A stretch of 64,000 bases of DNA from Glandiceps talaboti (Eukaryota > Hemichordata > Enteropneusta > Spengelidae): NCBI RefSeq assembly GCF_964340395.1, contig NC_135552.1, positions 9,283,494 through 9,347,493 on the forward strand. Reading direction: 5' to 3'. The notes below the pieces were generated by a model. It was not told where the DNA came from. It did not search any database and was given only the letters and a program-made list of their open reading frames with translations. The position numbers were made by a program, and so were the translations under genes. Each line of letters begins with the position of its first letter. Position 1 is the first letter of the stretch. Below are positions 14,401-31,618 of this stretch, piece by piece.

Positions 14401-17400
14401 TGGGGTATATTTCTTAAACTATTCTGCAGCAATACTGCCATGTATTTTGCAACAGCACTGTTTCGATGTGACACTTGTGTGATTGTTGGGTAATTATGAT
14501 TCTGCAGCACTGTGAACATTAATGCTAGGATTAGTTTATATATAAACGCCAGAAATATGACTTGTGTAAAATAAAAAAATGTGTCTTTCCGATGACCGAC
14601 CTACCCTAGTTTAAACCGACCCTAAACATGTTTTTAAACATTTAAAACAACAAGATAAAACATTCTTTGTCTTCTCGACCTTCATGCGCGGTCTGTTTTC
14701 TTCGCTTTACCCAGTGATGCCTGTATGTATTTAAATCAAACTATCACAGAAGGGTGTATTCTGAACGGCATTTAGTTTGGTTTTGGGTCGAAGCAATATT
14801 TTTCCAAAGTAAAAACAATTAAGATAAAATGAAATAAAATAAAATCCCAACCTACCTACCCTATATTCTGAGGCCATGTTATCAGAAACACACAATTATT
14901 ATTTTTTTGCGTTGTACAACGTCAGTTTATAGTTGTTATTATTAGCCGAATATTGGTACTAGTATGTTTCGTATGCTGTCGTAATATCAATGTCGAATCC
15001 TGCAAAAATTCTGCTTCTAGATCTATATATGAAGTATGGTGGTTAGTTAGACAAAAGATCTAGAGGGCCTACTTTGCATGAAATACATGTTTTCTACATT
15101 GACGAACCTAATATTATAGACATTATGCTAACGGGAAGACAATCTTTAATAAACAAACATGTCATTGTTCAATTTCAGGCCTACAGATCGAACCTGTATG
15201 GTCAGAAATATGTGTGGATGCTGGTAGGTTGGATGTGGAGAGGTTGGTACTTTAATCGTCGCTCTGAAAACTATGCGACTTGTACAGATGAAGAGTTGCT
15301 AATGGCAGTAAATGGATACATCGGAGTGAATTTTCAAGCTTACACAAACGATTTCAATAATATAAACTTCAATGGCTTGGTGAGTGATACATAACAACTC
15401 TGCACTAGTTGCAGAAATATCGACAGACTAGACTACCCTGGAATATAGCCATTTGAACCAGATATCTAAACAAAAATAGATGTTCATTTAAAAATCCATT
15501 TGAATCAAGAATCAAATCATTAAATGTAGATTTGCATGTAAAGCATGCGCATATATAGGTCATCCGTTTTTTATGTTCAGAGGTACAGACCTGTAGTATA
15601 TTTATGATGTGTTAGAAATTACATTAGAATCTCACAAATCAGTGTACTTATAAGGTTGATCGGGTGCAATGGGGATACAAAAGACTGTGTGACATGATCC
15701 TGTTCTCCCATATTTGATGACTTGGCCTTTTATTTCCACATGTTTAGAAGCCAGAACCTGAGGACATAGAGGTGTTTGAACACATGCGATCATCACCGTC
15801 ACTCTATTATGCAGGATTTTGTTTTGATTCAATGCTAGCCATAGCACTAGCTTTAAACAATTCTGACAAGCTACTGTCCAGATCTGGCAACCAAGGACGT
15901 CTATCCGATTTCACATACACTGATGGTTCTATGGCTGCTATTGTGAAAGATGCAATACTAAATCAAGAATTCTTTGGAGTTACTGTAAGCTTTCAATTTT
16001 CGTTTCTTGACATAGATAACCATTTATATTGAGTTCTTTGACTAGCTCCAATAGATCAAAGATTTAAATGTAGGATAAAAACCTATCAATTCCTTAGAGT
16101 GACCTCAGAACCCCCTCCCCTCCCCCCTTCTCCTTCTACCGTGATTGGCCATAATTGGTCATTGCTTCAGACAGCACACTCAATTTCAAATCACCCTGTA
16201 ATATTATATAGCGCTATGTATACAAAGCCAATGTATAATGATGGAAAAATAACTCTTTTATTGAGATTTGAATTGACTATTTTATAACCATGCTTTTACT
16301 ATAATGAAAATTCTTGCATTTCTCAGAAATGTTTCTATTTTGGGGTACAAAACAGATCTATTAAAAGTAAAATCGTTTTTGTAGGATGAGAAGTAAAATG
16401 GTTTGAAAAACACCCTAAAGTAAAAGAATTTCGGGTTTTTTAATCCTACATTGAATTATTGATCTTGACTCTTATTGAAGTCGAGGCTCATGACGTCACA
16501 TGCGTTGTAGACAACACTCTGCTCAGCTCAGCTCAGACTCACCATCTGGTGGCCCACTCCTTTCCCGTCGCCCATGTAGATCAGATTGCCTTATAGTCTT
16601 CTAGTCATATGAGTTACCCATGATACTCGCAAAGTCCATGACTAATGCTCGAGAGTAGTACATGTCTGGCAGATGCTGAATGATTGACTAGATGATGGTC
16701 ATATTGTTGTATAAATTAAATGCATTCAATTGCTTCCATTTTCTCATGAACCTATGATACACAGAGACCAAGCCATGTGTCTATCTCGGTATCATAATAT
16801 ACGACCATTCATCTGATATCAAATTTGTCTTTGTCTTTGGCTGTAAGGACAAATCGATATTACGGTCAGTCTGACCCATTTCTGTCAAATGCCGTGGAAA
16901 GATAATACAGACATGGATGAATAAATTGGCTGGTTATGTCACTTTTGACTAAATGGTGGTCATTAATGTCTTAGATATCACCTAAATATTCATTCATGTT
17001 AATGAAAATGGCATTTCAAAAGATCCTACATTACAAATGGATATTTGTAACGCATCCAACTTTTATTTACAGGGGTTGGTTCGAATGACGAACAAGAGTG
17101 ACAGATTAGCGAACATAATCATTCAACAGAAACAAGTTGATGGTAATGATTCTTTTATAAAATTGTACTCGACAGTAGCTTGGAAATGGCCAATAAATTA
17201 ACTACTCGTATCTTTAGGGTCATTTATTTTGGTTACCTACAAGGTGTCATATGACTTTTAAAAATAATATCAATAATTTGAAAAGCTGGGTTTTTGTATG
17301 TAATTCAAAATGAAATAAAATGTTTTAATTATTCTATGCTTGGTTTTAATTAACAATGAGACAGCTATACTGAGGCTTAATCTCAGTAGTTCAATACTAA

Positions 17401-20400
17401 AGGTCTAGTATAATTAATGCCATCAGTTTGTATTGTGTAGGAATGTAATTGACAGTTATGATTGTGTTGTTATTCCCCTGAATGTTCAGAGCCTTTTTTG
17501 GTAGAAGTGGGTAGCTATGATGTTGCAAATGATGAGTTTGAATGGAGTGAAGAAAGTCCACTTATCTGGCAAGGTAAGACGTCCCCATTATTAAAGTATA
17601 CTCAATTTGACGATGTCTTGTTATTTACATGCATTGATCATTTTTAGGATAGTTCAATAGTGTGTACCCAAATTTAACAATTGTGAATAATTCTGCACAT
17701 GAGAGAGAAGTCGTCAGAATCACTCAAGGTGGGAAATCCTGCCAAATTCCTTAAAATTTCTGAACTTACTATCTCACTCTCATAACTTGCTAGCATTATC
17801 AGTTAACATATTTTAAACTTTCATATTTTGTCATGCTTATGCTTATGTTGGATGATAAATATTATCGTTCCTAGGTTGAGGAACACAAACATGTGACTGA
17901 TAAATTTCTAGGTGTTTGGTATTCAGGAAATCTCTTTTTATTATTGTTTACATAGGCAAGGTACCTCCAACCGATGGAGTCGAAGAAATTTATTCCAGTG
18001 TTTCAGCTTCAGGAACACTCCGCATACTGTTGAATACGATGGCCAGTGTTGGGATTCTGTTATCGTTACTGTGTTTGATTATGAATATTTTGTACCGAAA
18101 CAGAAAGTTAGTTTTACAGTTGATCCAATTAACTGTAGTAGTAAAATGTTTTGAAACCTAACGCCTAATACACGTTTGTGTGATATATATATGTCCCTGT
18201 CTCTTTCTGTGTGACATATTTGCACTTGAATATAAATAACAATTCTAGAATTTTCCATGTTTGTGTTTAACGTATGATGTAGTAGTTTTGACATACATGT
18301 AGAGTAAATATCCGCAAATCACAGTTTATGTTCATTGGTCTTGTTTGCATATTGTTTACAGTAATGTTTAATATTAGTAACGTATAAATGACACAAGACG
18401 TGTAACTGTGCAACTTTGTCTAGATAATTTGAAAAATGGGATAAATCTCATTATTGTTCTTATGCCGTTTGTGATCATACATGAACGTGAATGCTAATTC
18501 TTACAGACAGTGTTAACACTAAAGTACGATAACATTATCATATCAGAAACATTGATACAGTGCTATGAAAGCAATTCATGTTTGTTTTTTAAATGATCTC
18601 ATTTTGGTGAAAACACGCCATCAGAACTGTACATGTAACAACTGCTTCCGACAACACCATTTCTTCTTTTAGAGTAATCAAGATCTCCAGTCCTCTTCTA
18701 AACAACTTTGTTGCTATTGGGTGTATTCATCTGTATGTTCTGGTGATACTGTATGGAGTTGATACCTCTAACATGTCATCATTGGACTTTGCTGTACAAT
18801 GCCATGTAGGTTGCCATTTGCTGTGTTACCTTTTTGCTTTAGCACACTGATATAATGTTTCATACGCCAATGACGTGAATATTAACATTATTTTTCTTCA
18901 GGTGCTAAGGCATGAACTAATTGAGATAGAATGGTGATTTCCCCAAATGCATGTTCTTTCCGTAGGCTTTAACAAATGATTTTTGTTTTGTTTTCAGGCT
19001 AAACCACTCTTGTTGTCACTTGGTCTATCTTTGGCATTCGGTGCGATCTTCATGAAGACATACAGAGTCTTTGCAATATTCAAGATCGCCGTTGGAAAGT
19101 TTAAGAAAATAGTATGATGTTATTAAGGATAATTTAATAAATAAAGTTAACGGACATTGGTGTACCACTTTTACATGTACAATCATTGTGTACACATACT
19201 ATCAAGTAGGCTATATACCAAATGGTCTCTTATTTCTAAATCAGTGTGCCTTAACATTTAGAGAAAAGAGAATTTTAAATGCAATCGTAGTAGTGTAAGC
19301 ACTAGAACCAAACTTGGAATGGCATGAAATGAGCTGACTATAGCATTACCTTTGGTCATTACCAAATGAAATATACCTTAATAGTGAGATTCTTGCATGG
19401 CCCAAACAGCAACAGGGACGCGATAAGATTCAAAGTATTAATCTAATCCAACTAACAACAAATAAATGTCTGAATTTCTACTGTGTCTTACAGTTTGTAC
19501 CCGTAAAAGCTAACACATTAGCAATATTCAAACACCCGGTTCTGTTTATATCAATGGGTTAAAAAGAATGTGTAATAGTTCCTCTATAATTCAAGAAGGG
19601 TTTTAACGAAAATTTTGTTTCATAAACTCACATTTTGCAGCATGTTGGCGATTCAAGGCTTCTCGCAGGTGTTGTAGCTATGGTTACATTTGACATCATC
19701 ATTTCATTGTCTTGGATTATTGTCGACTTCATGTCCATCACAACTGGTATACTGAGAATTGAGGTATAGCAAAATTAAATTACGCACATATTTCCATTGA
19801 ACACGAATCGATATATTGAATCGATAAATTATGATAACTTGTGAAAGAGATGTTTTACACTGAGGGATATAGACATTCAAGATTTATAAATACTCATTGT
19901 GAAACTCAAATATATTATTTTGGCTGATTCCCACGATGCAATAGCCAATAGCAAAATATCTTAAAAGGCAAAATACCACCTTGATGCTTCTCTGAAATCT
20001 CAAGTAATTGTAGGTGATGTAAAGTCATGAAATGACTCTCCAGTACCCACACTTAATGAAAATGTCTCTATTTCCTGGAGTGTCATTTCTCTTTAAGATG
20101 GTCATTGGTTTGGATTGTATTATATATCTTCATTAACATTGCTATTACAATACGGCAGTGTCGATAACATCTATTGCATTCTTAATTTACTTTAGGAAAC
20201 AACTGATGAGAATGGACACGACTTTCGTCATATCTACATAACAAAGAATTGCTATTCAAAGTACTCAATGATTTGGATTATTATTTTGTATGCATACAAG
20301 GCATCCCTACTTCTGTTTGGAGTGTTCTTGGCATGGGAAATACGCTCTGTTGAAATTCAATCTCTGAATGAAAGTAAGAATTGTCTTGCTATTTCTCATT

Positions 20401-23315
20401 TCCATTTGTAAACATCGCATGACAGCTCATCTTTTAAAACAAATGTCAGGGACACTATCTACCTTTGATTCACATTATCACATATCTACGTGCAAAGTCT
20501 CACTTGTGTGTTCGTCAGTCAGGACATGTCAAAAACCCGTGTCACTCTTGTACAACATGTTCTCCCCAATCTTTTCTCTCTCAACTGTTCAGAATGACTT
20601 GACAGTGTAATTCCTGGCATTCCGCCTTTTCATAATATTAAAGTACGTACTATCAAAAGTGCACTTTACTTTCATAAATCCATTGGTGGTGTGAGTCTGA
20701 TATGCAGATGCACTTTAAATCTTTATTTAATTATATCACCAATATGACTGTAATTGGAGACGGTTTGCATGTGTAGCATTTGGTGCTTCACTTCCTTGTT
20801 CATGTAAATGACAAACACATGTCATCATATTCAGAAAGGTTTTACTTATATTTTAAAACTAAATTTGGTATTATATCTCAAGGCTGATTTTGGTTGAGAA
20901 ACCACACTACAATCTGACCCGTCGATTATAGGCTTGACATGGCTTGACTTTAACACAAGTGGCGAATGAAAGTCACGCGATTACGTTATTTGCATAGCCT
21001 GTGTACGACTCCCTTTTTGATACGCGATGAAGAATATAGTGCGATGAAACGTTATGGTATTCGAAAAATTCTATTAAAAATTCTAGGAAAATTAGATGCA
21101 TTTTCCTAATTATATGATACATATATAATCATTGTTAGTTTTATGTCTTAATACTCCGCGTATGATTCCGCAGACTACAAATACTTACTTGAGGCTCGTA
21201 TTTCTATTAGTCCGCGGAATCATACCCTGAACATTGTGACGTAAACCTAACATTTGGATTATGTATATATAGAAATACCATAGTCAGTAACGTTGACACG
21301 AAATGCTTGCAAATTATCAGCTTTTAATTTCCAAACTAATGTTTTCTGCATTACTTGTTTCTTTTATCAAGGTCGGCAAATTGCATTATCAATCTACGTT
21401 GTTGCTTTGGTTTCCTTTATATCGGCACCTGCCCAGTACCTAAAGAGTGATGACGTAACCTTTGTGTATGCATTCACTGGGTTTGCAATGTTTGGTGCAA
21501 CAACAGTTGTCCTGTTCTTAGCTTTTGTGCCAAAGGTAAGATAGGGCGAGTTCAGGGGAAATGACCCGTTAATTAGCTAACATGTCCATGAGTTGTTTTA
21601 GCTACCAAAGGCAAACCTCAAAAGGCTATTTTGATAATGAATTCTGTCAATGCTTCAGACGTAACAAGAATAATCCGAAATGCGAAACTCTCTTCCTGTT
21701 TCTTACTTGTTCCTTGTATAAATTCACGTCATATCCGAAGCAGTACTGTCCCTCAGTGAGTGAAAACCTCGTTGGCCATGTTTCAATAAAGCCTATTAAA
21801 TTTAATCAGCTTGCAGCAGCTTTCAAAACCTAATATTTGCAGACAAATATGTATACACACGACATAAATGCCATGTGATAATTTTGGGCACAAAAAGTAT
21901 ACTAACGAAGGAAAATGCCATTTTGTACATAAATATGATAATACATGAAATATGACTGCAACTACAATGGAAAACCCGGTTATCATCTGCTTTTTCACCA
22001 TTCCCCCAAATAGATGATAGCACTGAGACAAAATGAAGATGGCGTAAGAATAAGTACCATGAAACAAGATACCATGGTGGATAAACAACGTTCTGTTCAT
22101 CGTTTGACTGACGAATTGGAAAAGGTATTTACTGGGGTAGTAAACCTTTAGTAGCAAGTCACCCAACTTCTCTCCATCATTTTTAATTCACCGAATAAGG
22201 GATAGATACCCAGTCTTCACTTAACATAAAGGGGATTCTTACGAAAATTTGCATTCATCAATATGATATTCATGTTGGGCTGTTATTATTTTGGTGATCG
22301 AGCGCAAAAGAAATGTATTGTTCTTCAATGTGGTAGACTACCCAAGTGGGTGATAGCGGTTACTCTGTTGTGTGATTCTAATCAGCCTGTGAGTTAGTCT
22401 TGCTGCTAGACGTTCGGGCTTTCTTTTGATACTATAAGCGAACGAAGTTCGCAGTGAGGGCTTTTCCGAACAGTCTAGCGAATGTCATTTTCAGACCGGA
22501 CATTCCATTGAGATTAGTGGGTTGGGCCATGTATGCATATATATACTTTAATATATTCAATCTCTGCATGCAGGTTTGACAAACACATTTATGTCATTAC
22601 TATGTCTTATCAGTTTATGATAATTGTGTTTGATGAGTGTGTAGACGTTGTCATTCACACATTTTAGTTAACGCATTGGTGGTTATTTTTAGAAGCCCCT
22701 CCTTAAGATGAATATGCATGACAAATTAGCTATTGTCGTCTGTTTGTGCTTGTCGCTAATACGGTTCTCTGATTGGCAGTTATTTATATCCTGATGACAT
22801 TCGCTAGACCTTGGATGTTCCATCCTCGATAGCGATGCTCGGGCGTGTGTCGTATTCTATCGGAAGAACATCCGAGGTCTAGCAGATAGACTACCTGTGA
22901 GTAAGATAGAGTGTAAACATTATTTGAAGTACTAAAAGAGTACTGTAACACTGCAAGTTCATGGAACTCTGTCAATACAACTCTGCCATACCACCCTACT
23001 GAGACTAAAATTAAACTAACTTTCATTCAATAGCTTATCACTGTTGTATCAACATGTTGTAACAATAGTTTAATAAGTTTGTGTCTATCTTAGTAAACCC
23101 AAGAGTCGTATAATATGTATTATTTCAAGCGTTACATAGCTTTATATTCCAGAATATCTTAACACAATACATTCATTATGTATCGTCAGCAAAGACAATA
23201 TGTTATTTAAGAGGAAATGTTTATTGTTCATAGATGGAAGTCAAATTTCTGTTTGTATTTTCGCTTACAGAAAACAGCCAGACTTGTCGCACTAAAGAAA
23301 TTGTTAAAGAAGTAA
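8417..23315 (+). CDS. GABA-B-like class C GPCR (gene B), complete, 17 coding exons, 780 aa
   Basis: Exons: 8417-8662 (1b) or 6965-7210 (1a), 11817-11954, 12327-12497, 13086-13196, 14099-14164, 15179-15379, 15748-15984, 17073-17142, 17490-17573, 17956-18106, 18673-18805, 18998-19111, 19641-19763, 20196-20373, 21372-21535, 22014-22124, 23271-23315. The joined length is 2343 nt with no frame break. Residues 1-21 are a signal peptide. About 27-420 form the bilobed ligand-binding ectodomain (GYEYMSRKIMCQ at 233-244, KYVWMLVGW at 254-262, FFGVTG near 386-391). WQGKVPPTD at 440-448 is the linker to the membrane. TM1 starts near 465, SSPLLNN follows TM1, and the seven helices end near 727. LAWEIR followed by LNES is the GABA-B pattern after TM5. 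The 53-residue tail ends in a basic amphipathic helix (LVALKKLLKK). It is expected at the plasma membrane, coupling to G proteins. Whether it binds GABA is doubtful: the ectodomain has Tyr332 at the agonist-Glu position and lacks the lobe-1 disulfide. It may need a dimer partner, possibly gene A's product. Confidence 0.9.
8820..9600. repeat. Diverged tandem repeat, about five copies of roughly 150 bp
   Basis: Repeated landmarks recur in order: ATTTGCATAATTAATGAT, then TTAAGAATGCACACTTCAAAT, then TTTCATATAATTTG, then CAC/CATCACTGATAATAAAG. Copies start near 8930, 9070, 9230, 9370 and 9490, and differ by many substitutions and small indels. Confidence 0.7.
9725..10830 (+). mobile_element. Degenerate LINE reverse-transcriptase fragment
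   Basis: Frameshifted + strand reading shows LINE polymerase landmarks in order: LDAFDQINHWTFL near 9744 (the catalytic-palm 'DxxKAFDxVNH' motif, decayed), RNGVRQGSIVSPYL near 9898 (the 'NGVRQGxxLSP' motif), and GRFSYCSVNVKATWFR near 10150. Stops and frame breaks make it non-functional. An AATAAA near 10815 may mark its 3' end. The clade is probably CR1/L2-like, inferred from motif style only. Confidence 0.75.
11434..11475. repeat. (GT)n microsatellite
   Basis: About 20 GT units in gene B intron 1. Confidence 0.95.
12112..12262. repeat. (GGTT)n-(AGTT)n-(AGGT)n tetranucleotide array
   Basis: A run of related tetranucleotides that change stepwise from GGTT to AGTT to AGGT, within the intron before exon 3 of gene B. 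Confidence 0.9.
12517..12645. repeat. Short AT-rich tandem repeat, about four copies of 30-36 bp
   Basis: The unit TTTAAAGAATTATATGACAA is repeated with small changes just after the exon 3 donor. Confidence 0.85.
12646..15178 (+). other. Gene B introns 3-5, otherwise unremarkable
   Basis: Intronic DNA around exons 13086-13196 and 14099-14164. A segment at 14760-14880 resembles, in reverse orientation, a segment at 34830-34890 (shared GGGTAGGTAG followed by TTTTATTTTATTT). Nothing else was recognised. Confidence 0.5.
16040..16472. repeat. Inverted-repeat element (about 430 bp) in gene B intron 7
   Basis: The left end (GATCAAAGATTTAAATGTAG near 16054) pairs with the right end (ATCCTACATTGAATTATTGATC near 16443-16464, shown in part). 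The interior is AT-rich and noncoding, as in a MITE. Confidence 0.7.
20029..20089. repeat. Short hairpin of a dispersed family
   Basis: GAAATGACTCTCCAG at 20029-20043 and CTGGAGTGTCATTTC at 20075-20089 are reverse complements with one mismatch. The same CTGGAGAGTCAT core appears near 28192 and 55005. Confidence 0.75.
20374..21371 (+). other. Gene B intron 14 with a small hairpin
   Basis: A 998-nt intron. Near its end, GTATGATTCCGCAGACT (21160) pairs with AGTCCGCGGAATCATAC (ending 21225), a hairpin of about 66 bp. No other structure was seen. Confidence 0.7.
22475..22882. repeat. Nested inverted repeats in gene B intron 16
   Basis: GTCTAGCGAATGTCAT near 22483 is the reverse complement of ATGACATTCGCTAGAC near 22795. 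The right arm overlaps a second hairpin: CTAGACCTTGGATGTTC at 22804-22820 against GAACATCCGAGGTCTAG at 22866-22882. A small palindrome GCGAACGAAGTTCGC lies at 22438. Confidence 0.75.
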
Positions 23316-26300
23316 AGCAGCTGTACTATGATACACCAAGCACGTCGTGTGTACAACTACAATCCCATACCTGTGGGTAAAATCTGTTGGAAGCATATCT
23401 TTCCCTGATGGTATTTGGCCAGTACAAACACGTGTTATGGTATTCAAAGACTTGTATTGATTTATTTCTTCATTTTTGCAACTAGAAATGGTTGTTATTA
23501 TACTTCACTTTTCCCCAGCATAGACATTACTCTTCATTAATTATGTCACATCATTGTCTTGTGTTTAACTAGGTATATGTTAACCATTATAGATTTGGAA
23601 ATATTTTTCACACTTATTCCACAGGGCGTTAACCTCTGGACAAACCTAGATGTATTTCATTTATGTAATTATGTTAAAGCTACGCCCATTAAATGTATTC
23701 ATGTATGGATATCCTTTATACATCATTTGAGGCTCGTTAATCTGTTAAACGCTTTAGAAGTTGAAACTCCACAAATCAAACACTAATACACAATATGTCT
23801 CCAGGTTTCCGGATCCATTCTGTATTGCTAGACTAAGCTTTGAGCTATATCTGTATACACACTTTCACACTCACTAATATTTCAGACTATTTTTAAACAC
23901 CTTTGTCAATTTCTTGTGCATGAAATGCTAATAAAACTCCGCATTGTATCACATTTTGTGTTTAACATTTTTGTCAAGACATACTTTAACATTATATTCT
24001 GGAGATTAAACATTTAACTGCAGCAATGTCAGTTTTGTTTTGTTTTGTTTTGTTTTTTATCAAAAGAACAAATGTAGTATTTTTCAAAAGCCTGGAAGAA
24101 ATCCAATGGAGCGCGAGTATGCTCATTTGCTTTTGGTACGAAAGGTCGAGCGATTGATGGTGTGATTTTGGAATGTCTGGTTGTATTAGCATGAATCAAT
24201 GCATAGGTAGAACTTGAAGGATAGCAAAACTAAAATGCCAATATTTCACTTAATGGACAATCAATAATCTTAGACATTCACTTCAAAAGAATTAAACTCT
24301 GATTCTATAAAAGGGAACGCACTCCAAGGAATGAAGTCATTTTCATAATCTATAGGTTCTGGAGAGTGTACATCGGTTAGTTTCAGAAAAAATATATAGT
24401 TGATCCTTTGTCTTTATTGGGTATCTTTGCTATGGGAGTTACCAGAAATAATATATTCAAATTGCACACTGAATATTCATGAGAACTGTTTTACACAGAA
24501 GGCTATAAGCACTCAAGACTACAATAAGTGGGAATTATGCATACCAGTTGGTAACAAATCATGAAACTGTGACAGTTCTCATATTATATGCATCTAATAG
24601 ACTCAGAAGAGAACTTTAGAGGTGTGAAAGAATGAGTATTTATGAGAATATTTCTGCAAGTTCAACATATGTGAATGAAAACTGAAATACATTGACTTGA
24701 GATTAGGCAATTGCAGTAAACGAACAGTAGATGAAGTTTAAGTCAAGTAGATAGTAGGTCAAGCTAGTATGTCTTGACTCAGACCACTAAATTTCTTTTA
24801 GTGGTCTGAGGTCTTGGCGCAAGTTATCGTGAGGACAATGTCTGGTGGAATGTGAATACTGAATATCAAACAGTCAAGGGATTCCTACCACGTTAAATGT
24901 TAATCCCTGTACTTAAAGTTTAGATGTTGTCCAATGCGCATGTCAGAATGACATTCTTTTTATATGTTAACAAACACAATGTGTCACGTCGCGTAAGCTA
25001 TGTAAGCTCCCATGTTAAATCCAATACATTGCTCATTCACGTGACCTCTGACTTCAATTGGAGGAAAAAAGTCTTTCGTATCAAGAAATGTTTTCCTCAG
25101 GAAAAAAAACACGTTACATTTGAGCGTCACTAATTTACCGGCTACATTAATTTTTCCATCGTGGTGTGGGACCCCAAGGCACATTTTTTACCATATTGAT
25201 CGTTCGATTAATTAGTATACAACTTTTGATTTCTAATTCTTTAATTTTTCATTAATTATTCATTTTCTAAAGATATCTTTGTTTATCGACTTAAAATAGC
25301 TCTATGAATAAACCTTGTATAGGCATTTTTCAGACAATAATCGAGTACAATATACCTTATGTCTACTGTTAGTAACTGAATGATATTTAAATACTCATGC
25401 ATAATCAGTGGCAGGAGTGACGAGCCAATGCGCATGCGTGGCCTCGACATAAAAGAATTGTGACAAATCACCAGATAAGTGCAATTAAAACTTATGGAAT
25501 GATGACTGTGGATTTTCTCAGGAATCGATTCCAGCTCAGACCGAACCGACCTCCTGTGTGTAGTTGGGCTTACCTCGCCCTCAACTTCAGACTCATGGGT
25601 TCTTTTCTTTTCTGTACACTTGAGTGATGAATGGTTAACAATTAAGGTTAAGGTTCAGATCCAAAAACGACTGCATGTATTTATTCACCATTATATTAAC
25701 TATGTCAAGTGGATTTGAACACGTTACACACCAAATATTTAACACTGCTATCCAAAGACTACCCATCACATTTTCCATTCGCCTTGTCCCTCTTACTCAA
25801 TGAACCGAATTTTTAATAAGAAAAAGCTATGCGCCATCGCTCCCCTTCCACAGACGAGCAATAATACCTCTTCAAATTCAAAAAAGTTTCAAGCTGCAGG
25901 TGATTTGTGCACGAACAGCTAGCTTCCTCAATTGCAGCTGTGAGTTATTAGATATATGACATGTGTTTAGTCATGTTGAATTGTGTTTATTGATTTCAAG
26001 GTCCATGTATGTATAACACTTATATTCGATAAGTCATCGTCTACAAAACGTCAAGAATACTTGGTGATAATGTCATTGTCAAGAAGGGTTTGCTCGCTTT
26101 AATTCCGTGGGGGCAGATATTTTCCGCTATAAAATATATGGATACATAAAAGACTTTTTATACGGCACAAAATAGAGGGAGAAAGCAGGGCATTCGAGGG
26201 TGAGGTTACTACGTAAGATAGAGAGCTTCTCGCTGACCTCTTAATTTGTAGGAGTGTTCACGAAATAAAATCGAATGCTTTGAAGGGAAATCCCCCCCCC

Positions 26301-26353
26301 CCACCCAAGCTGAAAGGGAACACCTCCTAAATACGTTACCAACAATAATCAAC
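23316..26353. other. Intergenic region between receptor gene B and cytidine deaminase
   Basis: Starts with the probable 3' UTR of gene B. No gene was recognised. It contains the palindrome at 24778-24810 and, near 24340-24560, a copy of the dispersed family (TCTGGAGAGT ... CTATGGGAGTTACC ... ATATTCATGAGAACTG) also found at 28190-28370. Confidence 0.6.
24778..24810. repeat. 33-bp palindrome
   Basis: CTCAGACCACTAAA and TTTAGTGGTCTGAG form a perfect hairpin with a loop of about 5 bp. CTCAGACCACTAAAAG recurs at 26754, so the sequence is probably the end of a transposable element. Confidence 0.8.
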
Positions 26354-29754
<3,401 letters not shown>

Positions 29755-31539
29755 TTCCCAACGGTCCGACAACCAAAAGCTTTCAATTTTGAATTGAACT
29801 GAATCATTTTACTTCGTTATGTAATAACAAAGTAGGTTAATAAAAACCAAGCAAGCTATATGTCGGTTCAGACAAGCTACATCAATGTTCGTTATCGGGA
29901 ATGTAATTATCGATGAATAAATTGCTAAATGGTTGAATGACAAAAACGACGTCGCCTTGTTTTCTTTAATGCGACGAGTTCACACCATTTCTAAAAATGA
30001 AACAGAAACAGGGAATTAAATCATTTCAAATTTGTTCAAAGTATGAATAAAAGAGGAGATTAATTTCGTCTTAGTTGTATTTTTCATACAAAGAAAGGTC
30101 ATTTTACCAACACTGCATTACATGACATGTCTAACACAGAGCTGTAAAATTAGGCATCTGGGGTCGTCGACTAAGGTATATTAGACGCTGGGGGCGCTGT
30201 ATATAAACAATGTTAGGAATTTTTCTTGATCTCAGTCTAGAATCCATTACTAATGGAGTGAGCATTGTTTCAAGAAATGCGAAGCCCCACCCCCTCCAAC
30301 CCCCACCCAGTGTCTAGTGGTGGGTCTTTTATGAGCAGCATTTACCAATGTTCATAACTCTATTTTAGAGAGGCCGTACAATACAACTAAGCCGTGAAAC
30401 CTGCAGCTAGGATATTTTTTCATCGAATATAAACAAAAATGTATTCACTAAAAATTGGTAAATTAGTTATTTAAAGAAGAAGACATTATCTCTGTTAATT
30501 AATGGTCAATATTGAATTGTCAGTAGGCAGTGCAGTGGCAAGTTTCAATCTTGAGCGAGAAGAAAACTTGGTTTTACAATCTGTCACCACGTCAATATGT
30601 ACTAGTGTAACTGGAATATCATTTTTCAATCAGGCCACTATAGCTACAGTACAAGTATCTACAAATCGTTAAAATGCCAATAATTAGACATTGGACATAT
30701 TAACCAGTGGTCGATATTATTCATCAACAGCACAGAAACAGGTTGAAATAGTGATCGCCGTTGAGGGCGCTCATTTTGGTGCGGACCCAAAATCAATTTG
30801 ATTGGATTTATCGTATATACTCCTACAAAAGAAGTTTATCTACAGGTGATACGATATTGTTCACGGTCTACGATATAACTAGTAATAAGTTATTGAACTT
30901 AATAATAAAACATTTTTTTTAAAACTCGTTCCCGTAACAGCAAGTGCAGCTTTAAAACATGTTGTACGGAAGAATTAACTTCTCCCGAGACAGAAAATAA
31001 GTGACCCTATCACAGCTGTTGAAATCTATTTTTAATATACTAAGAATTGATTATCACGATCAAAGATATGAAAGTTTGATATTTCTTTAATCAATGCTTT
31101 CGATTGAGGGTTCACGAATAGTCACCAAATGTTATATTTGTATTAATTTATGTATCAATCAAACACAAACACAAAATACTAGTATGTGTTAGCAAATAAA
31201 AGTATCGTAAACATATGAATAACTATATAGCTTATAATCATAACTTCGATTCTATTATGTATACATGTACATACACTGCATATGGTTCTGAATAATACTA
31301 GAAACATCGTAACGTAGTATAGAATACAGGTTTGTATATATATGTATGATGGACGTTATCATGTTATAAATATAATCTATAGTTATTTATGGTATATTCA
31401 TGTATACATGCACAGTTCATTTGTTTCTTTGGTAACTGTTTGTATATGTTTATTTGTTGTTTATTAGGTTGTTTGTTTGTTTCTCTGTTTGTAATACGTT
31501 TCCTGTGAACAGACGTATATGACCATATGCATGATTTTT

Positions 31540-31618
<79 letters not shown>

